Source: OMG group bacterium
GTDB lineage: Bacteria; Pseudomonadota; Gammaproteobacteria; Pseudomonadales; Azotimanducaceae
DNA length: 64,000 bases
Reading direction: 5' to 3'
Assembly: GCA_012267385.1 (NCBI GenBank)
Contig: JAAXGW010000007.1
Span: 124,001-188,000 of the forward strand
The position numbers and the translations under genes were made by a program. Numbering within the stretch: position 1 is the stretch's first letter; each line of letters opens with the position of its first letter. The notes under the pieces were generated by a model, which did no database searches, was not told the DNA's origin, and saw only the letters and a list, made by a program, of their open reading frames with translations. Below are positions 45,523 to 54,694 of the stretch, piece after piece.

Positions 45523-46701
45523 ATGATAAATAACCTACAATTTTTACCTGCACTCGTTCCGCGAACTAAACTTCTGCAGTGTATTGAGCAAGAATTGGCC
45601 CAGTGTCCGGTTGTTGCAGTACTTGGAGCTCGACAAGTTGGTAAAACTACACTCGCCCGCCGAATAGCATCTCAGACTTCAGAACCCCCTACGCTATTTG
45701 AACTAGAGTCGCATACAACTCGAAAGGCTCTATCCGAGGCACCAGAATTTGTACTTAGGAATAGTACAGGACTTGTGATCATCGATAACGTTCAAAGGCA
45801 CCCAGAACTCTTAGCTATACTGAAACGCATCTGTGAGAACCCAAATCGACAAGCTCAATTCCTCCTATTCAGTAGTACTTCTCCAGATTTAACACAAGGA
45901 GTGTCTGAATCGCTCTCTCGAACGGTTCGATTTATCGACATGTGCGGTTTCTCGTTGGATGAAATCGGGTTCAACAACCAAAATAGATTGTGGTTCCGCG
46001 GAGGGCTCCCTCGTAGTTACCTGTCCAAAGATGACGATGCCGCTCGTCGTTGGCTAAACTCATTCGTACGATCGTATTTAGAGCGCGACGTCTTGTCCAT
46101 AGACCCAAGAGCGACCCCGGTTTTAGTAGAACGATTCATAGGAATGCTTGCGCGGCACCACGGATACACATGGAACGCGTCCCAGATTGGAGATTCATTG
46201 GGTATTCGGGACCGAGCAGTCAATCGGTTTCGAGACATTCTGTCAAACTCATTGATGATCCGTTGTTTACCCGCTTGGTCTGATAATCTTGGAAAGCGGT
46301 TAATTAAGAGTCCAAAGATATATCTGCGCGATAGTGGGATACTCCATTTTCTCTTGGGTCTAACTTCCTTTTCAGAGCTTGCGATCCATCCTTGTTTCCT
46401 GTCGAGCTGGGAAGGGTTTGCACTTGAGCAAACGTTAGTCGCACATGGTTCTCACGAATCCTACTTTTATCGCACACAACGTGGTACCGAACTTGACCTG
46501 TTGCTCCTTCGCAATGACAAACGTTGGGGTTTCGAGTTTAAGTGTTCGGATGCGCCTCGAACTTCAAAATCGATGCACATCGCAATCAAGGATCTAAATC
46601 TCGAACATCTTTGGGTGATTTATCCGGGTACGAAATCCTTTCCGCTAACTGAGTCAATTACCACGCTTCCTTTAGGGCAAGTAAGTAGTTTAGTTTTCTA
46701 A
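45523..46701 (+). CDS. AAA ATPase with DUF4143 domain
   Basis: 392 residues. Walker A is GARQVGKTT (residues about 35-43) and the Walker B region reads LVIIDNVQRHPEL, where the usual acidic residue after Asp is Asn. The C-terminal DUF4143 part shows FGLARHHGYTWNASQIGDSLGI (winged helix) and GTELDLLLLRNDKRWGFEFKCS, a PD-(D/E)XK-like core (E-x-D ... E-x-K). The family is common and rarely assigned; some members are linked to nucleic-acid processing. ATG is preferred over a TTG 21 bases upstream. Confidence 0.8.
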   Translation: MINNLQFLPALVPRTKLLQCIEQELAQCPVVAVLGARQVGKTTLARRIASQTSEPPTLFELESHTTRKALSEAPEFVLRNSTGLVIIDNVQRHPELLAILKRICENPNRQAQFLLFSSTSPDLTQGVSESLSRTVRFIDMCGFSLDEIGFNNQNRLWFRGGLPRSYLSKDDDAARRWLNSFVRSYLERDVLSIDPRATPVLVERFIGMLARHHGYTWNASQIGDSLGIRDRAVNRFRDILSNSLMIRCLPAWSDNLGKRLIKSPKIYLRDSGILHFLLGLTSFSELAIHPCFLSSWEGFALEQTLVAHGSHESYFYRTQRGTELDLLLLRNDKRWGFEFKCSDAPRTSKSMHIAIKDLNLEHLWVIYPGTKSFPLTESITTLPLGQVSSLVF

Positions 46702-46725
46702 GCTTTCTATCTTTAGAGCTTAATT

Positions 46726-47403
46726 TCAATCCCTCTTGTACGCGAAATCCCATATCGATTGTCCTGCATCAAGTGCTTTTTGTCGATAACGTGAGTGCGG
46801 AATTGGTTCGATGTGAGCGATGTCAACTCCGTAAAACGAATCATTCATAGAACTTTGAATTTGCTCAGCATAATCTCTCGCATCAGTAGCGAAATAAACA
46901 ATACCAGTCGCTGAAATTTTGCGATGTACTAGTGCGACAAATTCATTGTCAACCAGTCTTCGTCGGTGGTGTCTTTGTTTCGGCCAAGGATCAGGAAATA
47001 GAACATAGAGAAGATCGATCTTGTCATCGGGAATCAGTTCTAGTACGGTCGTCGCTTCGCTCTCAACTATTCGTACATTTCTCAGCTCCGCACGTACGCA
47101 TCGATTGACGAGAGCGCCTATGCCCGGCCGATAGACGTCAATCCCCAGACATTGCCATGTTGGATTTTGTGAAGCTATTTGCGCGATTACTTCGCCATTA
47201 CCGAAACCAATTTCGACAAAGACTTTTTCCGTTTCTGCCGTGAAATACTCTCGAATATCTTTCGGTGCTAAACGATATTCAGGTAGGTTCGCGTATCCTT
47301 GAGCTTGTGCTTTCGACATGCGCGAGCTACGTCGAACATAAAGTTGTCGTTGGTTGTAGGTGTGAGTGGAATCGGATTCCACTGCAGATGGTACTTCGCG
47401 CAA
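46726..47403 (-). CDS. trmB: tRNA (guanine-N7)-methyltransferase
   Basis: 225 residues. EIGFGNGEVIAQIASQNP (SAM motif I), LGIDVYRPGI, VLFPDPWPKQRHHRRRLV and the C-terminal SRYRQKALDAGQSIWDFAYK are diagnostic. It modifies G46 in tRNA. TTG starts five bases after the rpoH stop; the internal ATG 84 bases in would cut conserved VRRSSRMSKAQ residues. Co-transcribed with rpoH. Confidence 0.92.
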   Translation of the reverse strand: MREVPSAVESDSTHTYNQRQLYVRRSSRMSKAQAQGYANLPEYRLAPKDIREYFTAETEKVFVEIGFGNGEVIAQIASQNPTWQCLGIDVYRPGIGALVNRCVRAELRNVRIVESEATTVLELIPDDKIDLLYVLFPDPWPKQRHHRRRLVDNEFVALVHRKISATGIVYFATDARDYAEQIQSSMNDSFYGVDIAHIEPIPHSRYRQKALDAGQSIWDFAYKRD

Positions 47404-47408
47404 GTGAA

Positions 47409-48269
47409 TTACGCGACGAGTAGATGTCCTCGGATTTTTTCCATTGCTGCTGATTCTAGTTGGCGAATGCGCTCTGCAGACACGCCAAACTTCGAAGCAA
47501 GCTCTTGCAACGTTGCCTTTGGTTCGGATAACCAGCGTTCCATCAACACGACTCGGCTTCTTTCGTCAAGTGTTTGAATCGCTTTATAGAGACGTTCGTG
47601 TTGTTGAGTGTCCCAATCTTCCTTCTCAAGGACTAGCTCCGCGATGGGAGTTTCATCAACAAAGGACTGCGCGGGAGACCAAGACGGCGACTCGTCATCA
47701 TCCGACACAGAAGTGTCAAAAGTGACATCGGGTGAAGACATTCTGCCTTCCATTTGCGATACGTCTTCGGTACGAACACCGAAATCCTCGGCAATAGCCT
47801 CTGTTTCCTTCCGCGTAAGCCATCCGGTGTGCCCCTTCTTGGCGTCTCGTAATTTGAAGAACAACTTACGCTGTGCCTTGGTAGTAGCAATCTTTACGAT
47901 ACGCCAGTTCTTAATGATGAATTCGTGAATTTCTGCGCGAATCCAATGAACAGCAAATGAAACGAGCCGTACGCCAACATTTGGGTCGAAGCGTTTAACG
48001 GCTTTCATGAGCCCAATATTTCCTTCTTGGATCAAATCGGCGTCTGCTAAACCATAGCCGCGGTAGGTACGGGCAATGTGTACTACAAATCGCAAGTGGC
48101 TGAGAATCAACTCTCGAGCTGCTTCCAAGTCCCCATCATCATAAAACCGGCGCGCTAAATCCTGTTCCTCATCTGCGGTTAGGATTGGAAACGCGTTAAC
48201 AGAGTGTATGTAAGACCGAAGGTCGCTACCCGGCGATAATTGATTGATAGGAATGACGCTAGAACTCAT
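47409..48269 (-). CDS. rpoH: Heat-shock sigma factor RpoH (sigma-32)
   Basis: 286 residues. Regions 1.2 to 4.2 of a sigma-70-family factor are seen; LIQEGNIGLMKAVKRFDPNVGVRLVSFAVHWIRAEIHEFIIKNWRIVKIATTKAQRKLFFKLR holds the RpoH-specific QRKLFFKLR box, split here for length. The C-terminal helix-turn-helix is ATLQELASKFGVSAERIRQLE. It directs transcription of chaperone and protease genes. A perfect CIRCE element and a sigma-70-type promoter lie just upstream, so HrcA repression is expected. Followed by trmB. Confidence 0.95.
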   Translation of the reverse strand: MSSSVIPINQLSPGSDLRSYIHSVNAFPILTADEEQDLARRFYDDGDLEAARELILSHLRFVVHIARTYRGYGLADADLIQEGNIGLMKAVKRFDPNVGVRLVSFAVHWIRAEIHEFIIKNWRIVKIATTKAQRKLFFKLRDAKKGHTGWLTRKETEAIAEDFGVRTEDVSQMEGRMSSPDVTFDTSVSDDDESPSWSPAQSFVDETPIAELVLEKEDWDTQQHERLYKAIQTLDERSRVVLMERWLSEPKATLQELASKFGVSAERIRQLESAAMEKIRGHLLVA

Positions 48270-48303
48270 TTATAGACTTGATTTCTTTGCAAATACATTA
48301 AAT

Positions 48304-48331
48304 ATTATATTTATTTAGCACTCTCTGTCTA
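48304..48331 (-). promoter_or_regulatory. Sigma-70-type promoter of rpoH
   Basis: On the minus strand -35 TAGACA (48326-48331) and -10 TATAAT (48304-48309) with a 16-base spacer. The -35 lies inside the CIRCE element, so HrcA binding would block RNA polymerase. Distance to the start codon is 35-40 bases. Confidence 0.65.
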
Positions 48332-48341
48332 TGAGTGCTAA
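48315..48341 (-). promoter_or_regulatory. CIRCE operator (HrcA binding site)
   Basis: TTAGCACTC, nine bases, GAGTGCTAA: a perfect nine-base inverted repeat with the standard nine-base spacer, identical to the consensus. CIRCE elements bind the HrcA repressor and normally precede groESL or dnaKJ. The region beyond it, up to 48600, shows no gene. Confidence 0.95.
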
Positions 48342-48600
48342 CTCGCCAAAAAGTTCCGCCAAAAGCAGAACAATGCATACTTCTTGAATCAGTTATCTAT
48401 CTAGGGGCGGATAATCGAAACTCAAGGGGGTTCGCTGGTACCTCGACTTATTTCGATCTTGCACACATATCAGGTTATTCTGTGGAATCAGGCTACGTGT
48501 ATCAAGAGAGACAGAAGGGAGAAATACAAGTAGTCTCGAGCAGAGCAAATACTTCTATTGAGTCTTGAGACACCGAAGTGTTCCACAGACTCATAGTGCT

Positions 48601-49065
48601 TCAAGTAGTCTTCTCGTTTTGCATATTCGCAAGCAGCACTAGACCACTTGCAAAGAGTGTAATCACCATGAAAATCAGTATTAACCAACCACAATAAATT
48701 GCACCAACTAGGGAAGCACCACACGCGATGGCTGGCGGAACAATCGGCATGTTTTGCAAATTCAGTAACACTGTAACCAGAATGATGATCGACAATATCG
48801 CTCCGACAATACCTTGAGATAGTACCTTCCCATGCTGTAAATTTAAAAAGAAGTCTACAACCTTTTTCATGGTCTCTTCTGCGATTTCTCGATCACTTGC
48901 TGACATATTGTCGAGCGGCGCTGACGACTTAAAAGCTTCTTCCTTAAACGCCTTTGGATCCTCTTGCGCAACCTTAGCAACGAACGCAACTCCAACTGTG
49001 ACAAGCGACACTACTATACAAATAGAAGCGAAGATTGCAGCAATAATCTTTCCTGCTTTTCTCAT
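48601..49065 (-). CDS. Hypothetical inner-membrane protein
   Basis: 154 residues with a leading hydrophobic segment (residues about 5-30), a polar loop (QEDPKAFKEEAFKSSAPLD) and two or three more membrane segments (80-103, 108-146). The polar loop would face the periplasm. No family recognised. Alone, ending near the rpoH upstream region. Confidence 0.5.
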   Translation of the reverse strand: MRKAGKIIAAIFASICIVVSLVTVGVAFVAKVAQEDPKAFKEEAFKSSAPLDNMSASDREIAEETMKKVVDFFLNLQHGKVLSQGIVGAILSIIILVTVLLNLQNMPIVPPAIACGASLVGAIYCGWLILIFMVITLFASGLVLLANMQNEKTT

Positions 49066-49431
49066 ATTAGACAGTGTTTTGACTGATTAAAGAGTGCATT
49101 TTAGTTGAAACGCCTGAAACGTATGTCTCGAAGCACACCCGATCCAAGGCTTGACTTCTTCCGGATGCACTCGTCCATTCAAAGGAAGTAAACTCCATTG
49201 TCTTCCTACCGATTTGCGGCTCTGTCCGATAGCTGTTATTAGCGTCACAGTGTCATTGAACAAATGACTTTTGACTTAGTTAGAATTTAGTTGTTATGAC
49301 TCATAGATTCGTTTCCTTTCCAGAGACGAATCATCGGTCTTCGTTTAGCTACGGCCTACAGGTGGCGATTGTCTCGCTGTGTCGCCATCGCGACCGTTCA
49401 ATTAGATTGAATCCCTGGAGGATGTTCGTCC
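49066..49431. other. Intergenic region upstream of amtB
   Basis: About 366 bases between divergent genes. A TTGACT at 49271 could be a -35, but the matching -10 is poor. No sigma-54-type GG-N10-GC element is evident by eye, and no RNA gene is seen. Confidence 0.35.
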
Positions 49432-50850
49432 ATGTTTCCTACTTTTCGCAATATGCTACCGAACAAGACCACGCTAAGAGTGCTTACCTTGACCGGTGTG
49501 CTCTGTCTCTTCGCGCTTCCCATTTCAGCAACAACCGAAATGGGATATATCTTAAATTCTTTCTCATTCTTGATTTGGGGTGTGTTGGTAATGTGGATGT
49601 GTGCTGGTTTTACCATGCTTGAGTCCGGCACAGTACGTACCAAGAACGCATCCGTGATTTGTTTGAAGAATCTTGGTCTTTTCTCTATTGCGTGCATCAC
49701 TTATTACATAATCGGATACGACTTGATGTACAACAATGTATGGCACTTCATCGGTATACCGTTCGAAAATGGCTTTGGCCATGGTCCTTCGGGAGTAGAA
49801 GTAGCAATGCTCGCCGACGTTGCTAACAATAGTACCGAACTCCTATCGGATCAATCCTACTCGACCATGTCCGATTGGTTCTTCCAAATGGTATTTGTCG
49901 CAACTACGGCCTCAATTGTGTCAGGAGCTCTAGCAGAGAGAGTCCGATTGTGGTCGTTTTTCGCATTTATCTTCATATTAGTCAGCTTCATCTACCCTGT
50001 GGTAGGCGCGATGACCTGGGGAGGAGGTTTCCTTGCTGAACTTACTGAAAAACACGGCTTTATTGACTTCGCCGGTTCAACCATCGTGCACTCAACTGGA
50101 GGTTGGGCTGCACTTGCAGGGGTTCTCATTGTCGGACCAAGGATTGGGAAGTTTAGGAAAAACGGAACAGTACATCCTACCCCACCATCCAATGTTCCTT
50201 TAGTAACTTTGGGAGTTCTGATCCTCTGGTTAGGCTGGATGGGATTCAATGGTGGCTCCGTGTTAGCAATGGATAGCCCAGCGAATGCGACCATCATGAG
50301 CGACGTTATTGCCAACACCGTAATGGCCGGCGCTGCTGGGGTTTTGACCGTCATGGCACTGTCAAAAGTGATTCTGGGACGAATGAGCCTTCTTGCCGTT
50401 TTGAACGGTGCGATAGCCGGTCTCGTTTCGATAACCGCTGCACCTGATTTTCACGACATGATCTGGTTAGCGATCGTAATCGGTGCAGTTGGCGGTCTGT
50501 TGTGTCTCATCACAATGCGTGTGTTCGATGCTATCAAAATAGACGACGTGGTTTCCGCAATCCCAGCGCATTTAGTTGCTGGTATCTGGGGAACAATGGC
50601 GGTCTGCTTCACCAATGCAGATTCCTCTCTCTGGGTTCAGTTTGTAGGCATCGTCGTTGTAGGCGCGTTTACATTCACATTTTCCTGGATCGCTTGGTAT
50701 CTCATCGATCTGATCTTTGGTTTGAGAATCAGCGCCGAAACCGAAGAGCTGGGTCAAGACGTCACCGAATTAGGTATGGAGACCTATCCAGAGTTTGTTC
50801 AAGTGATTGATCACGAAATGTACGCGGAGGAATTGGAGGAGAAAGCGTAG
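49432..50850 (+). CDS. amtB: Ammonium transporter
   Basis: 472 residues with a cleavable signal peptide and 11 membrane segments. The two pore His residues are visible in STIVHSTGGWAAL and AIPAHLVAGIWG; the phenylalanine gate region GFTMLESG and the C-terminal LIDLIFGLRISAETEELGQDVTELG tail that docks GlnK are present. It conducts ammonia. glnK is not adjacent. The start follows GGAGG. Length is typical for Amt with a longer N-terminus. Confidence 0.93.
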   Translation: MFPTFRNMLPNKTTLRVLTLTGVLCLFALPISATTEMGYILNSFSFLIWGVLVMWMCAGFTMLESGTVRTKNASVICLKNLGLFSIACITYYIIGYDLMYNNVWHFIGIPFENGFGHGPSGVEVAMLADVANNSTELLSDQSYSTMSDWFFQMVFVATTASIVSGALAERVRLWSFFAFIFILVSFIYPVVGAMTWGGGFLAELTEKHGFIDFAGSTIVHSTGGWAALAGVLIVGPRIGKFRKNGTVHPTPPSNVPLVTLGVLILWLGWMGFNGGSVLAMDSPANATIMSDVIANTVMAGAAGVLTVMALSKVILGRMSLLAVLNGAIAGLVSITAAPDFHDMIWLAIVIGAVGGLLCLITMRVFDAIKIDDVVSAIPAHLVAGIWGTMAVCFTNADSSLWVQFVGIVVVGAFTFTFSWIAWYLIDLIFGLRISAETEELGQDVTELGMETYPEFVQVIDHEMYAEELEEKA

Positions 50851-50870
50851 CTCGTGATAGCCTCAGCTTA

Positions 50871-50899
50871 TTAGAGTCTCCCGCCAAGGGAGGCTCTAA
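50871..50899. terminator. Hairpin between convergent genes
   Basis: TTAGAGTCTCCC and GGGAGGCTCTAA form a 12-base stem with one mismatch and a five-base loop. There is no strong U-tract on either side, so terminator activity is likely but not certain. Confidence 0.6.
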
Positions 50900-52291
50900 C
50901 TAATCCACAGAAAATTTTTCGATAGTTTCACGTAGAGCGAGTTCAAACTTACTAAACAACTCATCAATCTGCGCTTCCGTTATGACAAGTGGGGGACAGA
51001 AACAGACAACATCTCCGAGGGCTCGGACCACGAGTCCACGGTGCAAGCAACGTTCCATGCAGTACACACCAACTTTTGCGTCTTTCGGAAACGACTCTTT
51101 CGTTTCTTTGTTTTTGACGAGTTCAATCGCACCTATTAGACCAATGCCACGCGCCTCACCGACGAGCGGTAGATCATTGAACGCTCGTAGTCTTGTCTGA
51201 AAGGCCTCGGCTTTGCGTGCAACCGATTGAAACAAATCTAGTCTCTCCATAATCTCGATGTTTCGGAGAGCTACCGCTGCACACACAGGATGGCCGGTGT
51301 ACGTGAATCCATGAGCAAATATCCCTGAAATTTGCGTCGCTTCCTTAATCCACTCGTACATGAATTCAGGTACGACTACCGCACTAATCGGTAAGTACGC
51401 GCTCGACAGTGCTTTGGCTAAACTCACGGTTGTTGGTTTGATATCCATGGTTTGGCAACCGAATGGGCTTCCTGTTCTCCCAAACCCACAAATTACCTCA
51501 TCGTCAATGAACAGAATGTTGTAGCGTTCTAATACTTCCTGTACCTTAGTGAAATATCCCTCGGGCGGGACGATGACTCCGCCCGCACCCATAACCGGCT
51601 CGGCTATAAATGCGGCTATCGTTTCCGGTCCCTCTTGCAGAATCAATTCTTCCAATGCGGTCGCGAGACGCGAACTAAATTCCTCTTCGCTCTCACCCGA
51701 TTCGGCAAAGCGGTAGTGATGAGGATTACTTGTATGCAAGATCCCAGGAATTGGGAGATCAAAATTCTTATGGAAAGCAGGTAATCCAGTCAAACTGCCA
51801 GCACCAAGTGTTACCCCGTGGTACGCGCCCCAACGTGAAATTACTTTTTTCTTTTCGGGTTTTCCAATCACGTTGTGATAAAGCCACATCAATTTGAGTT
51901 GCGTGTCGTTCGCGTCCGAACCTGATTGGCCAAAAAACACGCGCCCGTTTTCGATTGGGACAATCGAGCTAAGTTTTTCTGCGAGTAACACGCTTGGTTC
52001 GTTTGTTACTCCTGCGAACAACTGCGCATACGAAAGAGTTCGCATCTGCTCCTCTGCGACAGAAACTAATTCTTCGACACCATACCCCAAAGCAGAACAC
52101 CAGAGTCCTGCCATTCCCTCGATGTATTGTTTCCCGGATGTATCCCAGATGTAAACACCCTTAGCACGTTGTCGAACTAGTGGTCCTGTTTCGTGAAGCT
52201 CCGCTAGATTCGTCGTTGGGTGGAATACATAACGCAAATCCCGAGCTTCAATCGATGTCGGTGCAAATTCGTTGTGGAAACGGTCAGTCAT
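50900..52291 (-). CDS. Class III aminotransferase, omega-amino acid:pyruvate type
   Basis: 463 residues. The PLP lysine is in VSLAKALSSAYLPISAV; GQSGSDANDTQLKLMWLYHNVIG, WGAYHGVT and VMGAGGVIVPPEGYF are family motifs, and the IDDEVICGFGRTGS Asp binds PLP nitrogen. This type moves amino groups from beta-alanine, polyamines or similar donors to pyruvate. The MmsA-type dehydrogenase upstream would take the semialdehyde made from beta-alanine. Specificity cannot be fixed from sequence. Divergent from thiD. Confidence 0.88.
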   Translation of the reverse strand: MTDRFHNEFAPTSIEARDLRYVFHPTTNLAELHETGPLVRQRAKGVYIWDTSGKQYIEGMAGLWCSALGYGVEELVSVAEEQMRTLSYAQLFAGVTNEPSVLLAEKLSSIVPIENGRVFFGQSGSDANDTQLKLMWLYHNVIGKPEKKKVISRWGAYHGVTLGAGSLTGLPAFHKNFDLPIPGILHTSNPHHYRFAESGESEEEFSSRLATALEELILQEGPETIAAFIAEPVMGAGGVIVPPEGYFTKVQEVLERYNILFIDDEVICGFGRTGSPFGCQTMDIKPTTVSLAKALSSAYLPISAVVVPEFMYEWIKEATQISGIFAHGFTYTGHPVCAAVALRNIEIMERLDLFQSVARKAEAFQTRLRAFNDLPLVGEARGIGLIGAIELVKNKETKESFPKDAKVGVYCMERCLHRGLVVRALGDVVCFCPPLVITEAQIDELFSKFELALRETIEKFSVD

Positions 52292-52384
52292 AGAATTTAA
52301 TTTGTCCGATTAGCTATCTCATTCGCGCGCAACTCATCTGTTGTTTCGGTTGTACGCAGGTCGGTTTCTAACGAGAATACTATT

Positions 52385-53188
52385 ATGGCGTTTATTGTCT
52401 CAATTGCAGGTTCGGATTCCTCAGGAGGAGCCGGCAATCAAGCAGACGTTTTATGCATAGAAGCTTTGGGACACCACGCACTAAGCGTGATAACTGCAGT
52501 AACTGCTCAAGATACACGTGGCGTGCAGCATATTGCACACACCGATGAGACTACCGTCCGATCTCAATTAGACGCCGTCTTTTCTACCTTCAAAGTGGGT
52601 GCGGTTAAAAGTGGGATGTTGCCGAATGCTGTTAGCATTCAATCGCTCGCGAAGATCTTGCAAGATCAATCCAACCCTCATCCCTACGTTCTCGATCCTG
52701 TCCTATTTGCTTCAAGCGGAGAGCTACTTGTCCAAGAAGAATCGATGCAAGTGATGGTACAAGAGCTGTTTCCTCTAGCGACAGTCGTGACTCCAAACAT
52801 TTCTGAAGCTGAACGCCTAACTGGCCGAAACATAAACACGCTCGAGGAGATTATTGCAGCGGGTAGTGAAATTTTGAAACTAGGGTGTCGAGCCGTCTTG
52901 ATCACCTGTGGTCATGCGGAAAGTGATCCTGGCGTGGATGTTTTTCTTGATTCGCACAGCAAAGACGTCCCGTATTACATTCACGGTAGGTACATTGAGG
53001 ACCGCTCACCACGAGGCACCGGGTGTACCTACGCGTCAGCGATCGCCTGCGGACTCGCCTCTCACTTGACGTTATATGATGCCATACAGAACGCTAAACG
53101 ATACATTACTTTGGCAATCGCGAATGCCTATAGGGTTGAATCTGACTACTGGCTCCTGAACCATCAGGTCGCCGCGAGCGAACTATGA
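52385..53188 (+). CDS. thiD: Hydroxymethylpyrimidine (phosphate) kinase
   Basis: 267 residues. SIAGSDSSGGAGNQADVLCIEALG, VTAVTAQDTRGV and VKSGMLPN, VLDPVLFASSGE, LITCGHAE and SPRGTGCTYASAIAC complete the ribokinase-type family. It makes HMP-PP for thiamine. The usual GAGIQAD reads GAGNQAD. The stop overlaps the thiE start in ATGA. Confidence 0.93.
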   Translation: MAFIVSIAGSDSSGGAGNQADVLCIEALGHHALSVITAVTAQDTRGVQHIAHTDETTVRSQLDAVFSTFKVGAVKSGMLPNAVSIQSLAKILQDQSNPHPYVLDPVLFASSGELLVQEESMQVMVQELFPLATVVTPNISEAERLTGRNINTLEEIIAAGSEILKLGCRAVLITCGHAESDPGVDVFLDSHSKDVPYYIHGRYIEDRSPRGTGCTYASAIACGLASHLTLYDAIQNAKRYITLAIANAYRVESDYWLLNHQVAASEL

Positions 53189-53811
53189 CGCGACCCGTAC
53201 TACATGTCATCACCGACGAATCGCTCCAACAACGTTTCACCCACGAAGAACTAGCCCAAAGAATAACTGAAGCTGGAGCAGATTTCCTACAGTTTCGGGA
53301 GAAACGATTCAAAGACACCCAGGCACTCCTTTCGACGGCCCGGGCACTCCATCAAATTTGCCTGCAATCGATCAACACTCGACTAATCGTAAACGATCGA
53401 GCAGATGTCGCCTTCCCGATTGGTGATTGTGGAGTTCATCTTGGAGACGACGATCTGCCTGTCGCAGTCGCTCGTCAGATTTTGGGTCCCGAACGCATCA
53501 TCGGTGGTACGCTAAACAATCCCAAAAACTTTTCCATAAGTTGGGCTCGACATTTCAATTACTTAGGAGTCGGACCGGTGTTCGGAACACACTCAAAAAA
53601 GAATCCAGCACCTCCTTTAGGACTTGATGCACTATCCCAACTTTGTCAGGCTAGCCCCGTTGACGTCATCGCGATCGGGAACATCTCATTGAAAAACATT
53701 GACGATGTCCTCGCAACGGGCGTGGCAGGAGTCGCGGTACTATCAGCTATTGTCTGTAGTAACGATCCAGCCAAGCAGACTCAAGAATTTTTAAAGGCTT
53801 TAGGCACATGA
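53185..53811 (+). CDS. thiE: Thiamine-phosphate synthase
   Basis: 208 residues. LHVITDESLQQRF, FLQFREKRF, LIVNDRADVAFPIGDCGVHLGDDDLP, YLGVGPVFGTHSKKNPAPPLGL and the phosphate-binding IGNIS (usually IGGI) are seen. It couples HMP-PP and thiazole phosphate. The expected GxSxH/T segment reads GGTLNNPK, a visible change. ATGA overlap with thiD and with the next gene means coupled translation. Confidence 0.88.
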   Translation: MTRPVLHVITDESLQQRFTHEELAQRITEAGADFLQFREKRFKDTQALLSTARALHQICLQSINTRLIVNDRADVAFPIGDCGVHLGDDDLPVAVARQILGPERIIGGTLNNPKNFSISWARHFNYLGVGPVFGTHSKKNPAPPLGLDALSQLCQASPVDVIAIGNISLKNIDDVLATGVAGVAVLSAIVCSNDPAKQTQEFLKALGT

Positions 53812-54491
53812 CATCAGTTTCTCGGTTACCACATGTCATGTTAATTTGCGACTATCAATTTTGTGGCTCCACCGAGCGTTGGTGTGAGGCACTACAAACG
53901 ATAAGTAACGAAGATTGGAACAATGAACTTGCTATACAAGTTCGTATCAAGAATCAATCTCCTACTCAGTACCATGAACTGGCCGAACTAGCTAAGTCGT
54001 TGCTGCCATCGACGGTGCGAACATTACTCAATGGTGACGCTGAAGTTGCTGCAGTGCTTGGATATGACGGAGTTCACCTCCCTCAGAGTCGACTTGAGAC
54101 TCCTTCGATGTACACCGAAAAACTTAGCTGGGTATCAGTCGCGATTCACGAGACTTCGGAGCTCGATTTCCTTGAACCACTCGGCGCTCATTCCATTGTG
54201 GTTGCTCCGGTTTTTCGTCCTCAGTGGAAAGCTAGTACGCCTCTCGGATTGTCGCGGCTTCGTACGTTGGTTGTACAAAGCTCTGTGCCGGTCTATGCGC
54301 TAGGTGGCATTAACCATAGCAACGTTGAGGCATGTACACAACAAAATGTACATGGTATCGCTGTTCTGTCTTCAGTTCTAAAAGCCCGAGATCTAGTCGA
54401 AGCGATCAAAAAATATTTGGCGTGTTTTGCCCTAGAAAGTCCGCTCCAAGAAGCTAGATCGACAGGGGACCAGAGGACAGATATTTCGTGA
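53808..54491 (+). CDS. TenI-like thiazole tautomerase (ThiE paralogue)
   Basis: 227 residues, a TIM barrel of the ThiE/TenI group. GVHLPQSRL, VAIHETSELDFLEPLGAHSIVVAPVF and PVYALGGINHSNVEACTQQNVHGIAVLSSVL match TenI more than ThiE: the ThiE lysine-rich loop after GPVF is missing (PVFRPQWKASTPLGL). TenI speeds aromatisation of the thiazole made by ThiG. Overlaps thiE at ATGA. The last 25 residues are not conserved-looking. Confidence 0.75.
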   Translation: MTSVSRLPHVMLICDYQFCGSTERWCEALQTISNEDWNNELAIQVRIKNQSPTQYHELAELAKSLLPSTVRTLLNGDAEVAAVLGYDGVHLPQSRLETPSMYTEKLSWVSVAIHETSELDFLEPLGAHSIVVAPVFRPQWKASTPLGLSRLRTLVVQSSVPVYALGGINHSNVEACTQQNVHGIAVLSSVLKARDLVEAIKKYLACFALESPLQEARSTGDQRTDIS

Positions 54492-54694
54492 CTAACTGTG
54501 ACGTTGGTGAAAAAGGAATTGCTAGTTACAGGTTACAATCAAGCGGTTAAATTAAAATCGTAAACAGATTTTTCTTTAGCCGCGTGCAACTACCTCAAAC
54601 AAACAGCCAATGTCTTTTCGGAGTCTTGGAGTTTGGCACAGGTAGCTCATTGCACGAAATCACAAAAGTAGGCCTTCGTCGGAACTGAAGTCCA

